From an uncultured Prevotella sp. (GTDB taxonomy: Bacteria; Bacteroidota; Bacteroidia; Bacteroidales; Bacteroidaceae), in contig URJQ01000016.1 in assembly GCA_900548195.1 (NCBI GenBank), positions 1 through 30,365 of the forward strand: 30,365 nt of DNA, in the 5' to 3' direction. Position numbers and translations under genes: made by a program. Shown here one piece after another: positions 22,962 to 30,365 of the stretch (the first letter of the stretch is position 1; every line of letters begins with the position of its first letter). The notes below the pieces were generated by a model. That model made no database searches, was not told the origin of the DNA, and saw nothing but the letters and a program-made list of their open reading frames with translations.

Positions 22962-24878
22962 TTACTTCATTTTCTCCAACGCCTGCACAATGCCATCGAC
23001 ATCAATGCCGACAATGTGCTGAAGTTGGGCTACAGTGCCGTGTTCCACGAAGTAATCCGGCAGTCCGAGACGCTTTACGCGTACGTCATAATCATGATCA
23101 GCAAACCATTCCATGACAGCAGAACCCATACCGCCATTGCGCACACCGTCTTCCACAGTTATTACATTGCGGAATTTCTTGCCCACCTCATGTAGTATGT
23201 CCTCATCCAGAGGCTTTAGGAAACGCATATCATAGTGGGCTACGCTCTTCTTGACGTTGAGATTGCAGATAGCTTTCTGCACATTATTGCCCACGGTGCC
23301 GATAGAAAGGATAGCAATATCATCGCCTTCAGACAGTTTTCTGCCTTTTCCTACCTCCACTTCTTCCAGCGGACAACGCCAATCCACGAGCACACCTCTG
23401 CCACGAGGGTAGCGAATCACGAAAGCACCCTTGCCTGGTAATTGGGCTGTAAACATCAGTCGGCGCAGTTCATGCTCGTTCATAGGGGCAGAGATAGTAA
23501 GATTAGGCACCGGTCTCAGTGCCGCCATATCGAATGCACCGTGGTGAGTAGCGCCGTCTTCACCTACCAGTCCGGCGCGGTCGAGGCATAGTACGACAGG
23601 CAAATCGAGTATAGCCACATCGTGAATGATATTATCATAGGAACGCTGGGCAAAGGCACTGTAGATATTACAGAAAGGTATAAGTCCGTCTTTTGCCATT
23701 CCTCCCGAGAAAGTCACTGCATGTCCCTCGGCAATACCCACGTCAAAGGCACGTTCCGGCATGGCATCCATCAACTTGTTCATCGAGCATCCCGTAGGCA
23801 TGGCAGGCGTAACGCCCACTATCTTAGGGTTTTGCTTTGCCAATTCCACGAGAGTCTCGCCGAATACGTCCTGGAATTTCGGAGGCATGTTTTCCTCATT
23901 GCCCTTTATTCTCTCGCCTGTGTCAGGGTCGAATTTGCCCGGAGCGTGCCAAATGGTGGCGGCATGCTCGGCAGGTTCGTAGCCTTTTCCCTTTACTGTG
24001 TGGATATGCAGCAGTTTCGGACCGCGCATATTCTTCAGTTGATTGAGCACGCGGACGAGTTCTTTTACGTCATGTCCATAGACCGGACCGAAGTATCGGA
24101 TGTTCAGTCCCTCGAAGATATTCTGCTGTTCGCTGATGAGAGACTTTATGGAATTGTTGAGCCGTATTATCGCTTTCTTCCTGCTGTCATTGAGGATGCC
24201 CTTGCTGAACATCCATTTTGCAGCCTTGTCACGCCAATGGTTGTATGATTCATTGGTGGTAAGGTTGAGCAGATACTGCTTCATTCCTCCGACGGAGTGG
24301 TCGATGGACATATTATTGTCATTCAGGATGATAAGCAGGTCGTTAGGCGAAGAGCTCACATTGTTGAGACCTTCGAAAGCAAGACCGCCGCTCATGGCGC
24401 CGTCGCCTATCACTGCAACGACGTGGCGAGTAGGTATTTCCTTCGCATTATCGCCTTCGCGAGCCATTTCCTGCTCCCTTTGTGCAGCGACAGCCATACC
24501 GAGAGCCGCAGAGATGCTGTTGGAAGCATGACCGCAGGTGAAGGTGTCATATTCACTTTCTGCAGGGTTAGGGAAAGGGCAGATGCCGTGAAGCTTGCGG
24601 TTGGTGCAGAAATTATCACGGCGACCAGTCAATATTTTGTGTCCGTAAGCCTGATGACCTACGTCCCATACTATTCTGTCATACGGTGTGTCATAGACAT
24701 AATGCAGGGCGACAGTCAGTTCGATGACGCCCAGACTCGACGCAAGATGCCCGGGATTGACCGATAATTCCTTCACGATATCATCGCGAAGCTCACGGCA
24801 TACCTCGGGTAATTGGTCCACCGGAATCTTTCTAAGATCCTTCGGTGAGTCGATGTTATTTAGAAATGTGTAATTCAA
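22962..24878 (-). CDS. dxs: 1-deoxy-D-xylulose-5-phosphate synthase
   Basis: 638 residues, the normal family length. It condenses pyruvate and glyceraldehyde-3-phosphate, the first step of the MEP isoprenoid pathway, using thiamine diphosphate. INSP-like SPKDLRKIPVDQLPEVCREL at the N-terminus, GHLASSLGVIELTVALHYV, the TPP motif GDGAMSGG at 158-165, LNDNNMSI, and DRAGLVGEDGATHHGAFD in the transketolase pyrimidine domain identify it clearly. The start is TTG (24876-24878 on the plus strand reads CAA). No in-frame ATG lies nearby upstream or in the first 120 codons, and TTG gives the expected family N-terminus. It heads dxs-trkA-trkH on the minus strand. Confidence 0.96.
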   Translation of the reverse strand: MNYTFLNNIDSPKDLRKIPVDQLPEVCRELRDDIVKELSVNPGHLASSLGVIELTVALHYVYDTPYDRIVWDVGHQAYGHKILTGRRDNFCTNRKLHGICPFPNPAESEYDTFTCGHASNSISAALGMAVAAQREQEMAREGDNAKEIPTRHVVAVIGDGAMSGGLAFEGLNNVSSSPNDLLIILNDNNMSIDHSVGGMKQYLLNLTTNESYNHWRDKAAKWMFSKGILNDSRKKAIIRLNNSIKSLISEQQNIFEGLNIRYFGPVYGHDVKELVRVLNQLKNMRGPKLLHIHTVKGKGYEPAEHAATIWHAPGKFDPDTGERIKGNEENMPPKFQDVFGETLVELAKQNPKIVGVTPAMPTGCSMNKLMDAMPERAFDVGIAEGHAVTFSGGMAKDGLIPFCNIYSAFAQRSYDNIIHDVAILDLPVVLCLDRAGLVGEDGATHHGAFDMAALRPVPNLTISAPMNEHELRRLMFTAQLPGKGAFVIRYPRGRGVLVDWRCPLEEVEVGKGRKLSEGDDIAILSIGTVGNNVQKAICNLNVKKSVAHYDMRFLKPLDEDILHEVGKKFRNVITVEDGVRNGGMGSAVMEWFADHDYDVRVKRLGLPDYFVEHGTVAQLQHIVGIDVDGIVQALEKMK

Positions 24879-25032
24879 GACTACTTGGTTAAAGGCTGTT
24901 TTTGATGGAAACCATCGTTGATATACAATATAAAAAGGTGTAAAAACATTGGCATTCCTTGTGGAAAAGCCGTTGTCGGACAGTCATTCTTTCCTTTTGA
25001 CTGAGAGAAAAGATTATAATCGACTGCAGATT

Positions 25033-25105
25033 TCTTTTTAAAAAAGACGAAAAGCCCTCCTTGTCACCCTTCCGATGCTAAGGTCATAGGGAGACAAGAA
25101 GGACT
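25033..25105 (-). terminator. Rho-independent terminator of asd
   Basis: On the minus strand, AGTCCTTCTTGTCTCCCT (25105-25088) pairs with 25070-25053 with a few mismatches, closing a 17-nt loop, and is followed by CTTTTCGTCTTTTTT. It starts 15 bp past the asd stop codon. The rest of the 24879-25119 gap is AT-rich with no further feature seen. Confidence 0.8.
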
Positions 25106-25119
25106 ATGCTGAAAGTGGA

Positions 25120-26133
25120 TTACTTTATGTTGCCCACCTTGATGAGATATTCAGCAATCTGAACAGCATTCAGAGCTGCACCCTTACGAATCTGGTCACC
25201 AGTGAGCCAGAGGGTGATACCATTGTCATTAGCCAAATCCTGGCGGATACGACCTACATACACGTCGTCCTTGCCAGCGCTTTCGAGTGGCATAGGATAA
25301 ACATAGTTCTGAGGATCATCGACGAGGGTAACGCCTTCTGCAGCATCAAGAGCCTTGCGCACCTGATCCACTGTGAGCGGAGCCTCTGTCTCTACCCATA
25401 CAGACTCAGAGTGACTGCGGAGGGAAGAAACGCGAACGCAGGTAGCACTGGTGCGTACATCGCTGTGCATAATCTTGCGTGTCTCGTTGTACATCTTCAT
25501 CTCTTCCTTGGTGTAGTCATTCTCAGTCATCTTGTCAATCTGTGGAATTACGTTGTAAGCCAACTGATGTGGGAACTTTTCGATGGTCTTCACCTCGCCA
25601 GTCTCCACGAGTTCCTTGTACTGCTGCTGGAGTTCAGCCATAGCAACAGCTCCTGCACCAGAAGCACTCTGATAGCTTGAGATGTGGATTCTCTTGATGT
25701 GAGAGAGATTCTCAATAGGCTTGAGTACCACTACCATCATGATAGTAGTGCAGTTAGGATTAGCGATGATGTTGCGAGGACGGTTCAATGCATCCTCAGC
25801 ATTGCACTCCGGAACTACCAAAGGCACGTCGTCACACATACGGAAAGCACTGGAGTTGTCGATCATCACAGCGCCATACTTAGTGATAGTCTCAGCGAAT
25901 TCCTCGCTTGTGCCACCGCCAGCAGAAGTGAATGCGATGTCCACGTCCTTGAAATCATCGTTGTGCTGCAAGAGTTTGACCTCGTATTCCTTGCCTTTGA
26001 ATGTGTATTTAGTACCAGCGGAACGTTTGCTTCCGAATAATACCAATTCATCCATAGGGAAATTTCTCTCATCGAGGATGCGCAGGAACTCTTGTCCCAC
26101 TGCACCGCTTGCGCCAACAATTGCTACTTTCAT
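25120..26133 (-). CDS. asd: Aspartate-semialdehyde dehydrogenase
   Basis: 337 residues from the ATG at 26133 (MKVAIVGASGAVGQEF). The longer frame to 26187 is rejected because it runs into the promoter. NADP-binding GASGAVG at 7-13, the SAGGGTSEEFA segment, and NPNCTT with the catalytic Cys128 are the Asd hallmarks, together with SYQSASGAGA and the late RSHSESVWVE histidine region. It reduces aspartyl phosphate to aspartate semialdehyde for lysine/diaminopimelate, threonine and methionine synthesis. It is a single-gene transcript by its own promoter and terminator, divergent from the antiporter gene. Confidence 0.96.
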   Translation of the reverse strand: MKVAIVGASGAVGQEFLRILDERNFPMDELVLFGSKRSAGTKYTFKGKEYEVKLLQHNDDFKDVDIAFTSAGGGTSEEFAETITKYGAVMIDNSSAFRMCDDVPLVVPECNAEDALNRPRNIIANPNCTTIMMVVVLKPIENLSHIKRIHISSYQSASGAGAVAMAELQQQYKELVETGEVKTIEKFPHQLAYNVIPQIDKMTENDYTKEEMKMYNETRKIMHSDVRTSATCVRVSSLRSHSESVWVETEAPLTVDQVRKALDAAEGVTLVDDPQNYVYPMPLESAGKDDVYVGRIRQDLANDNGITLWLTGDQIRKGAALNAVQIAEYLIKVGNIK

Positions 26134-26184
26134 TTCTTCTTCTTTTTGTTTAGTTGTTATTACATAAAATGTATAATTCCGATG

Positions 26185-26192
26185 CAAAAGTA
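26185..26192 (-). promoter_or_regulatory. -7 box TACTTTTG of asd
   Basis: The minus strand reads TACTTTTG, an exact TAnnTTTG match about 51 bp before the asd start codon. The -33 element is unclear. It lies inside the extended ORF, which is why the start at 26133 is preferred. Confidence 0.55.
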
Positions 26193-26272
26193 CAAATTTT
26201 CGGCTTAATCTTCGATATTTTGATATTTTTTTTGCAATTTTGCATCATAATTCATGCCTAACGTCAATAAAA

Positions 26273-28396
26273 ATGCTCGATTTCTCACAATATCTCCCAA
26301 TAACCAGTCCCACTTTGATATTTTTCGTAGTGCTCTTTATCATTCTGATTGCTCCAATCGTGATGGGAAAACTGCGTATTCCGCACATCATTGGCATGGT
26401 GCTTGCCGGTATAGTAATAGGTCCTTACGGACTGAATATCCTGGAGCGAGACTCCAGTTTCGAACTCTTTGGAAGGGTAGGTCTGCTCTATATCATGTTT
26501 CTTGCTGGAATAGAGATGGATATGGAGGGACTAAAGAAGGACTTAGGCAAGGTGACCGTCTTCGGATTGCTCACCTGTTTCGTACCCTTCATCCTCACAT
26601 ACCTCTCCTGCGTCTGGTATTTGGGCTATCCATCGCTTGCTTCACTCCTCTTGGGATGTATCATGGCGAGTAACACTCTCGTGGCTTATCCTATCGTGGT
26701 GCGCTATGGATTGCAACGCAGCACGGTGACGACGCTCTCCGTCGGAGCATCAATGCTGTCGCTTCTCATTGCCCTTGTGGTGACAGCGGCATTGGTGGGA
26801 AGTATGTCCGGCGATACGGGGACGCTCTTCTGGGTGATGTTTTTCGTCAAGTTCGTGGTGTGGTGTATAGCAATGACATGGCTTATACGCCACATGACGC
26901 GCTGGTTTCTCAGACGATATTCCGACTCTGTGATGCAGTATATCTTCGTGCTTGCAGTGATGTTTATCAGTGCGGCGACCTGCGAACTGATAGGATTGGA
27001 GGGCATACTCGGAGCTTTCGTCTCCGGATTGGTGCTCAATCGCTTTATCCCTAACATCTCGCCACTGATGAATCGCATTGAGTTTATCGGCAATGCCATC
27101 TTTATTCCCTATTTTCTTATAGGTGTTGGTATGCTGATCAATGCGGGATTGCTGCTCGAAGGGGGAAATACCATATTGGTAGTGGCGTGCATCGGTATCT
27201 TCGGCACGCTGGGAAAAGCCATTGCAGCCTTCCTTACCAGTTTCTTTTTCCATCGTAGCGTGCACGAAGGCAATCTGATGTTTGGCATGACATCGGCTCA
27301 TGCTGCTGGTGCGATAGCCTTGGTGATGGTAGGCGTCAATCTGGAAATAGCGCCAGGACAGCATCTTCTCGGTGACGAAGCACTCAATGCTGTCGTGATA
27401 ATGATACTCTTCACCTGCATTATCTCCACTGTAGTGACGGATTATGCCTCCAGAACCATAGTATTAAAGGAGAAATCACAGCGCAAGATGCCAGAGGATG
27501 ATGGCAAAGCTGATGATGAAAAGATACTGATACCAGTGAAATATCCTGAGACTTGCGACACATTGCTTAACATGGCTATGCTGATGCGCAATGAGAAACT
27601 CAGTAGAGGACTGATAGCTCTCAATGTGGTATATGATGACCTTGACGCTACATACAATCAGCAGGAGGGACAACGATTGCTGGAACAGATAGAGAAGAAA
27701 GCCGCTGCTGCTGATGTTCAAGTGCAGACACAGGTGCGTCTCGCCACGAATATAGCCAATGGCATAAAGCATGCCTTCAAGGAATATGATGCTTCGGAGA
27801 TTATATTGGGACAGCATATCCATGATAATTCCACGCGACGTTTCTGGGGACAGTTTGCTCAAAGCCTCTTCAATGGTCTCAATCGCCAGATTATCATAGC
27901 GCGATGCGCCATACCGCTCAACACCATCAGAGTGTTTCATGTCGCAGTACCCTCAAGAGCAGAGTATGAGCCTGGATTCTATCGCTGGCTCGAAAGAGTA
28001 TCGCGCATGGTTACAAGGCTCGGATGCCGTATCGTTTTCCATGGCAGAGACGAGTCGCTATCGCTTATTCGCACCTTCTTAGGTAATAGATTTCCAAGCA
28101 TTCGTGCCGATTATGCCATCATGCAGCATTGGAATGACTTCAAGAGTCTGGCTGCACAGGTGGAAGAACATCAGATGCTCGTCGTCGTGACGGCTCGTCC
28201 AGGCACCGTATCATATAAGTCTGCGATGGAGCGTCTTCCTGACGAACTCACCACCTATTATAAATATAAGAACGTGATGATTATCTTCCCTGACCAGTAT
28301 GGCAACCATCTCGACCTGATGTCGTTTGCCAATACCCAGCATTATGAGCAGGAAAGCATCTGGGAAAGCATTCAGAATATGCTCTCAAGGCATTAA
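26273..28396 (+). CDS. CPA2-family cation/proton antiporter with Usp-like C-terminal region
   Basis: 707 residues from the ATG at 26273; the frame's earlier TTG at 26240 overlaps promoter-like sequence. The N-terminal 400 residues form about 12 membrane helices of the CPA2 (KefB/NapA) type: KLRIPHIIGMVLAGIVIGPYGL, FLAGIEMDMEGLKKDLG, then LEGILGAFVSGLVLNR and TSAHAAGAIALVMVG in the transport core. From about residue 435 the protein is soluble: ILIPVKYPETCDTLLNMAMLM and a second half after about 570 (RVFHVAVPSRAEYEPGFYRW) look like two universal-stress-protein folds, which in this family bind nucleotides and may regulate flux. It exports Na+ or K+ in exchange for H+. Ion choice is not predictable here. 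A weak -7-like CAATTTTG lies at 26235-26242. Confidence 0.9.
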   Translation: MLDFSQYLPITSPTLIFFVVLFIILIAPIVMGKLRIPHIIGMVLAGIVIGPYGLNILERDSSFELFGRVGLLYIMFLAGIEMDMEGLKKDLGKVTVFGLLTCFVPFILTYLSCVWYLGYPSLASLLLGCIMASNTLVAYPIVVRYGLQRSTVTTLSVGASMLSLLIALVVTAALVGSMSGDTGTLFWVMFFVKFVVWCIAMTWLIRHMTRWFLRRYSDSVMQYIFVLAVMFISAATCELIGLEGILGAFVSGLVLNRFIPNISPLMNRIEFIGNAIFIPYFLIGVGMLINAGLLLEGGNTILVVACIGIFGTLGKAIAAFLTSFFFHRSVHEGNLMFGMTSAHAAGAIALVMVGVNLEIAPGQHLLGDEALNAVVIMILFTCIISTVVTDYASRTIVLKEKSQRKMPEDDGKADDEKILIPVKYPETCDTLLNMAMLMRNEKLSRGLIALNVVYDDLDATYNQQEGQRLLEQIEKKAAAADVQVQTQVRLATNIANGIKHAFKEYDASEIILGQHIHDNSTRRFWGQFAQSLFNGLNRQIIIARCAIPLNTIRVFHVAVPSRAEYEPGFYRWLERVSRMVTRLGCRIVFHGRDESLSLIRTFLGNRFPSIRADYAIMQHWNDFKSLAAQVEEHQMLVVVTARPGTVSYKSAMERLPDELTTYYKYKNVMIIFPDQYGNHLDLMSFANTQHYEQESIWESIQNMLSRH

Positions 28397-28500
28397 CCAG
28401 CCACTCAATGTCGGGCATATTGATTAGTAATCACATAGCAAGTCGCCCATGTGTCCACCGCGTTATCGCCCGATATAAGCAAGAATAAGAAACAAGAATC

Positions 28501-28548
28501 CCAACGGCGTCAGCCATTCTTCATTCTACATTCTTCATTCTTCATTAA
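28501..28548. repeat. GCGTCAG / TTCATT dispersed element, copy 3
   Basis: CCAACGGCGTCAGCC is followed by a TTCATTC microsatellite (ATTCTTCATTC units). It has the same architecture as 3451-3490 and 15076-15112. It lies in the 28397-28619 gap together with hairpin-repeat copies. Confidence 0.45.
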
Positions 28549-28555
28549 AAAAAAA

Positions 28556-28584
28556 GTCACCGTGTCGGGCGCGTAACCGCCCGA
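28556..28584 (-). repeat. Hairpin repeat, locus 4
   Basis: Read on the minus strand: stem TCGGGCG, loop GTTACG, stem CGCCCGA, then tail CACGGTGAC. The stem differs from loci 1-3 but pairs perfectly. A degenerate relative lies at 28445-28473 (minus: TCGGGCG-ATAACG-CGGTGGA-CACATGGGC), where pairing is lost. Both are upstream of the lolD-like gene. Confidence 0.7.
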
Positions 28585-28619
28585 TTCACCTCCAAGAGCG
28601 CCAAAAAATAAGAAAAAAA

Positions 28620-29333
28620 ATGATAGAAATAAAGAATATAAGAAAATCCTTCGGCAACTTAGAAGTGCTAAAAGGCATAGATCTCCACATCAATAAGGGA
28701 GAGATAGTAAGTATAGTAGGTCCAAGCGGAGCAGGAAAGACCACTCTCCTGCAGATAATGGGCACCCTCGACAAGGCTGATAGCGGTACCGTCATAGTGG
28801 ATGGAGTGGATGTCAGCACTCTGTCAAAGTCGAAAATATCTGATTTCCGTAATCAGCATATAGGTTTCGTGTTTCAGTTTCACCAACTGTTGCCTGAGTT
28901 TACTGCCCTCGAAAACGTGATGATTCCTGCCTTCATCCGCGGAGCGAAGCGTAAGGAAGCAAAGGAAAGGGCAGAGGAACTCCTCGCCTTCATGGGACTA
29001 TCAGACCGTGCTGAGCATAAGCCAGCCGAACTATCAGGTGGCGAGAAGCAACGTGTCGCTGTGGCAAGAGCATTGGTAAACAATCCTGCCGTCATCTTTG
29101 CAGACGAGCCATCCGGCTCTCTCGATACGCATAATAAGGAGGAATTGCACCGACTATTCTTCGACTTGCGCGACAAATACGGTCAGACCTTCGTCATAGT
29201 GACTCATGATGAGGGACTTTCGCAGATTACTGACCGTTGCATCCACCTGAAGGACGGACAGATAGAGAAGGAACAAGAGGCTGTAACAGTAGAGAATATT
29301 GTGAATACAGAATCCAGTGACCCTGCAATCTAA
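28620..29333 (+). CDS. lolD: LolD-like ABC transporter ATP-binding protein
   Basis: 237 residues, the usual size for a LolD/MacB-class ATPase. Walker A GPSGAGKT at 34-41, Q-loop Q86 in GFVFQFHQLLPEFTALENV, signature LSGGEKQ at 138-144, Walker B VIFADEP at 158-164 and H196 in VTHDE. FQFHQLLPEFTALENV is the lipoprotein-releasing subgroup hallmark. With LolC/E-type permeases (not in this window) it would extract lipoproteins from the inner membrane. In many Bacteroidales lolD stands apart from lolC/E. The C-terminal 20 residues (EAVTVENIVNTESSDPAI) are an extension without visible motif. It is followed after 49 bp by the CvfB-like gene, so a shared transcript is likely. Confidence 0.88.
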   Translation: MIEIKNIRKSFGNLEVLKGIDLHINKGEIVSIVGPSGAGKTTLLQIMGTLDKADSGTVIVDGVDVSTLSKSKISDFRNQHIGFVFQFHQLLPEFTALENVMIPAFIRGAKRKEAKERAEELLAFMGLSDRAEHKPAELSGGEKQRVAVARALVNNPAVIFADEPSGSLDTHNKEELHRLFFDLRDKYGQTFVIVTHDEGLSQITDRCIHLKDGQIEKEQEAVTVENIVNTESSDPAI

Positions 29334-29382
29334 AGGAAATCCATGTAAAAAACAATTCAATTCTCGTAAATAGAAACATAAT

Positions 29383-30291
29383 ATGAAGAAAATCCTTTTA
29401 GGACAGAAAAATCGTCTCAAGGCAGCATGGAAAGTGGACTTCGGAGTATATCTCGAAGGCGACGAAGAAGGAAAGATACTTCTTCCATCACGATATGTAC
29501 CTGATGACCTTGAGATAGGCGACGAGGTAGATGTGTTCATCTATCTCGATAATGAAGAGCGACGCATAGCCACCACCGTCGAACCAAAGGCAATGGTGGG
29601 CGATTTCGCCTTCCTCGAAGTGGCATGGGTGAATGAATACGGCGCTTTCCTCGACTGGGGATTGATGAAAGACCTCTTCTGCCCATTCCGTGAGCAGAAG
29701 CAGCGCATGGTGAAAGGACGCTCATATATCGTCCATGTGCACCTTGACGAAGAGAGTTTCCGCATCGTGGCGTCAGCGAAAGTGGAGCATTATCTGTCTT
29801 CACTTCGTGTCATAGAAGATGGTACAGCATACGAAGTGGATGAGAGTGGAGCGCCACTCCTTGTCGATGACCAGCCGATTACGCTGAAAGTGGGCGACAA
29901 AGTCGATGCCCTCATCTGGCAGAAGACAGACTTAGGCTTCAAAGCCATCATCAATAATCGCTATGCTGCCTTGCTCTATGACTCTCAGGTGTTTAGAGAT
30001 TTACACACAGGCGACCGTGTAGAGGCATATATCTCCAAGGTACGTCCCGATGGAAAGATAGATATAGCCCTGCAGCAGGCAGGTCGTCAGCACACAGAAG
30101 ACTTTGCAGAGTATCTCCTTCGCTATCTCCAATATCGTGGCGGTCGTTGTCATCTTGGTGACAAGAGTAGTGCAGAGGAAATCCGTGAGCAGTTCCATGT
30201 CAGCAAAAAGACCTATAAGCGTGCCATTGGCGATCTCTACAAACGTCGTCTCATCATTATCACTGATGATGGAATAGAGTTGGTGGATTAG
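29383..30291 (+). CDS. CvfB-like S1 RNA-binding protein
   Basis: 302 residues. Three successive S1-like beta-barrels are readable: about 5-60 (FGVYLEGDEEGKILLPSRYV), about 70-135 (EVAWVNEYGAFLDWGLMKDLFCPFREQ), and about 170-225 (VDALIWQKTDLGFKAIINNRYAALLY). The C-terminal 235-302 is a winged-helix (IREQFHVSKKTYKRAIGDLYKRRLI). This order matches the CvfB/YitL family, RNA-binding proteins that influence virulence-gene expression in Staphylococcus. The role here is not known. Cytoplasmic, probably cotranscribed with the lolD-like gene. Confidence 0.88.
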   Translation: MKKILLGQKNRLKAAWKVDFGVYLEGDEEGKILLPSRYVPDDLEIGDEVDVFIYLDNEERRIATTVEPKAMVGDFAFLEVAWVNEYGAFLDWGLMKDLFCPFREQKQRMVKGRSYIVHVHLDEESFRIVASAKVEHYLSSLRVIEDGTAYEVDESGAPLLVDDQPITLKVGDKVDALIWQKTDLGFKAIINNRYAALLYDSQVFRDLHTGDRVEAYISKVRPDGKIDIALQQAGRQHTEDFAEYLLRYLQYRGGRCHLGDKSSAEEIREQFHVSKKTYKRAIGDLYKRRLIIITDDGIELVD

Positions 30292-30334
30292 TTATTGATG
30301 TTCTATTTCTACTCAACTTTCGCAAGCAATAAAT

Positions 30335-30365
30335 AGCCCCTCAGTCCCCACTGCCGTGGGGAAGT
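30335..30365. repeat. C-rich intergenic element, copy 4 (cut by window end)
   Basis: AGCCCCTCAG is followed by the perfect hairpin TCCCCAC-tgcc-GTGGGGA (30345-30362). It could serve as a terminator for the CvfB-like gene and resembles the copies at 3391, 12311 and 22847. Confidence 0.5.

Overview
The window looks like a chromosomal segment of a Bacteroidales bacterium, most likely Prevotella/Segatella-like. This rests on three things: promoter -7 boxes of the TAnnTTTG type upstream of several genes, the general lack of Shine-Dalgarno sequences, and lineage-typical content (DUF5020 outer-membrane protein, dxs-trkA-trkH order, 'LLD[H/Y]TEIYYTG' acyltransferase, CvfB-like S1 protein). No database was searched. 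All identifications come from reading motifs in the translations.

Layout: (1) 1-3115, minus strand: an AT-rich restriction-modification-like island with an XRE regulator, a DinD homologue, a 27-codon ORF, a large N6-adenine DNA methylase and a D12-class adenine methylase cut by the window edge. No nuclease is visible inside the window. (2) 3116-4047: a gene-free stretch of about 0.9 kb packed with repeats: a 22-bp tandem repeat, C-rich and GCGTCAG elements, and a 194-bp nested palindrome. (3) 4048-9540, minus strand: a purine/pyrimidine base uptake and salvage operon (xpt, xanthine-type NCS2 permease, uracil-type NCS2 permease, Tsx-like outer-membrane protein, AzgA-type NCS2 permease) ending in a strong terminator. 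(4) 9724-11606, plus strand: an ABC-type ATPase followed by a DUF4435/TOPRIM-like protein, the same pair of families used in PARIS/OLD-type phage defence. (5) 11660-14933, minus strand: a PP2C phosphatase - Ser/Thr kinase - transmembrane - FGE-sulfatase-domain fusion, then two overlapping unknown small genes. (6) 15128-18436, minus strand: a secreted protein that fuses an active-type TldD metallopeptidase to a second TldD/TldE-like half lacking the zinc motif. (7) 18546-24878, minus strand: an acyltransferase-3 protein with its key His replaced, TrkH, TrkA and Dxs. (8) 25120-26133, minus strand: Asd. (9) 26273-30291, plus strand: a CPA2 cation/proton antiporter with a stress-protein-like C-terminus, a LolD-like ABC ATPase and a CvfB-like RNA-binding protein.

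The most unusual material is of two kinds. First, multidomain fusions: PP2C-kinase-FGE and TldD-TldE. Second, a family of short intergenic hairpin units, spaced 43-44 bp apart where tandem, whose stems differ between loci yet stay paired while the loop (GTAACG) and tail (CAC-R-GTGGCG) are conserved. The ATPase-DUF4435 pair and the DinD/methylase locus are the best candidates for host-defence functions. The remaining genes look like ordinary metabolism and transport.
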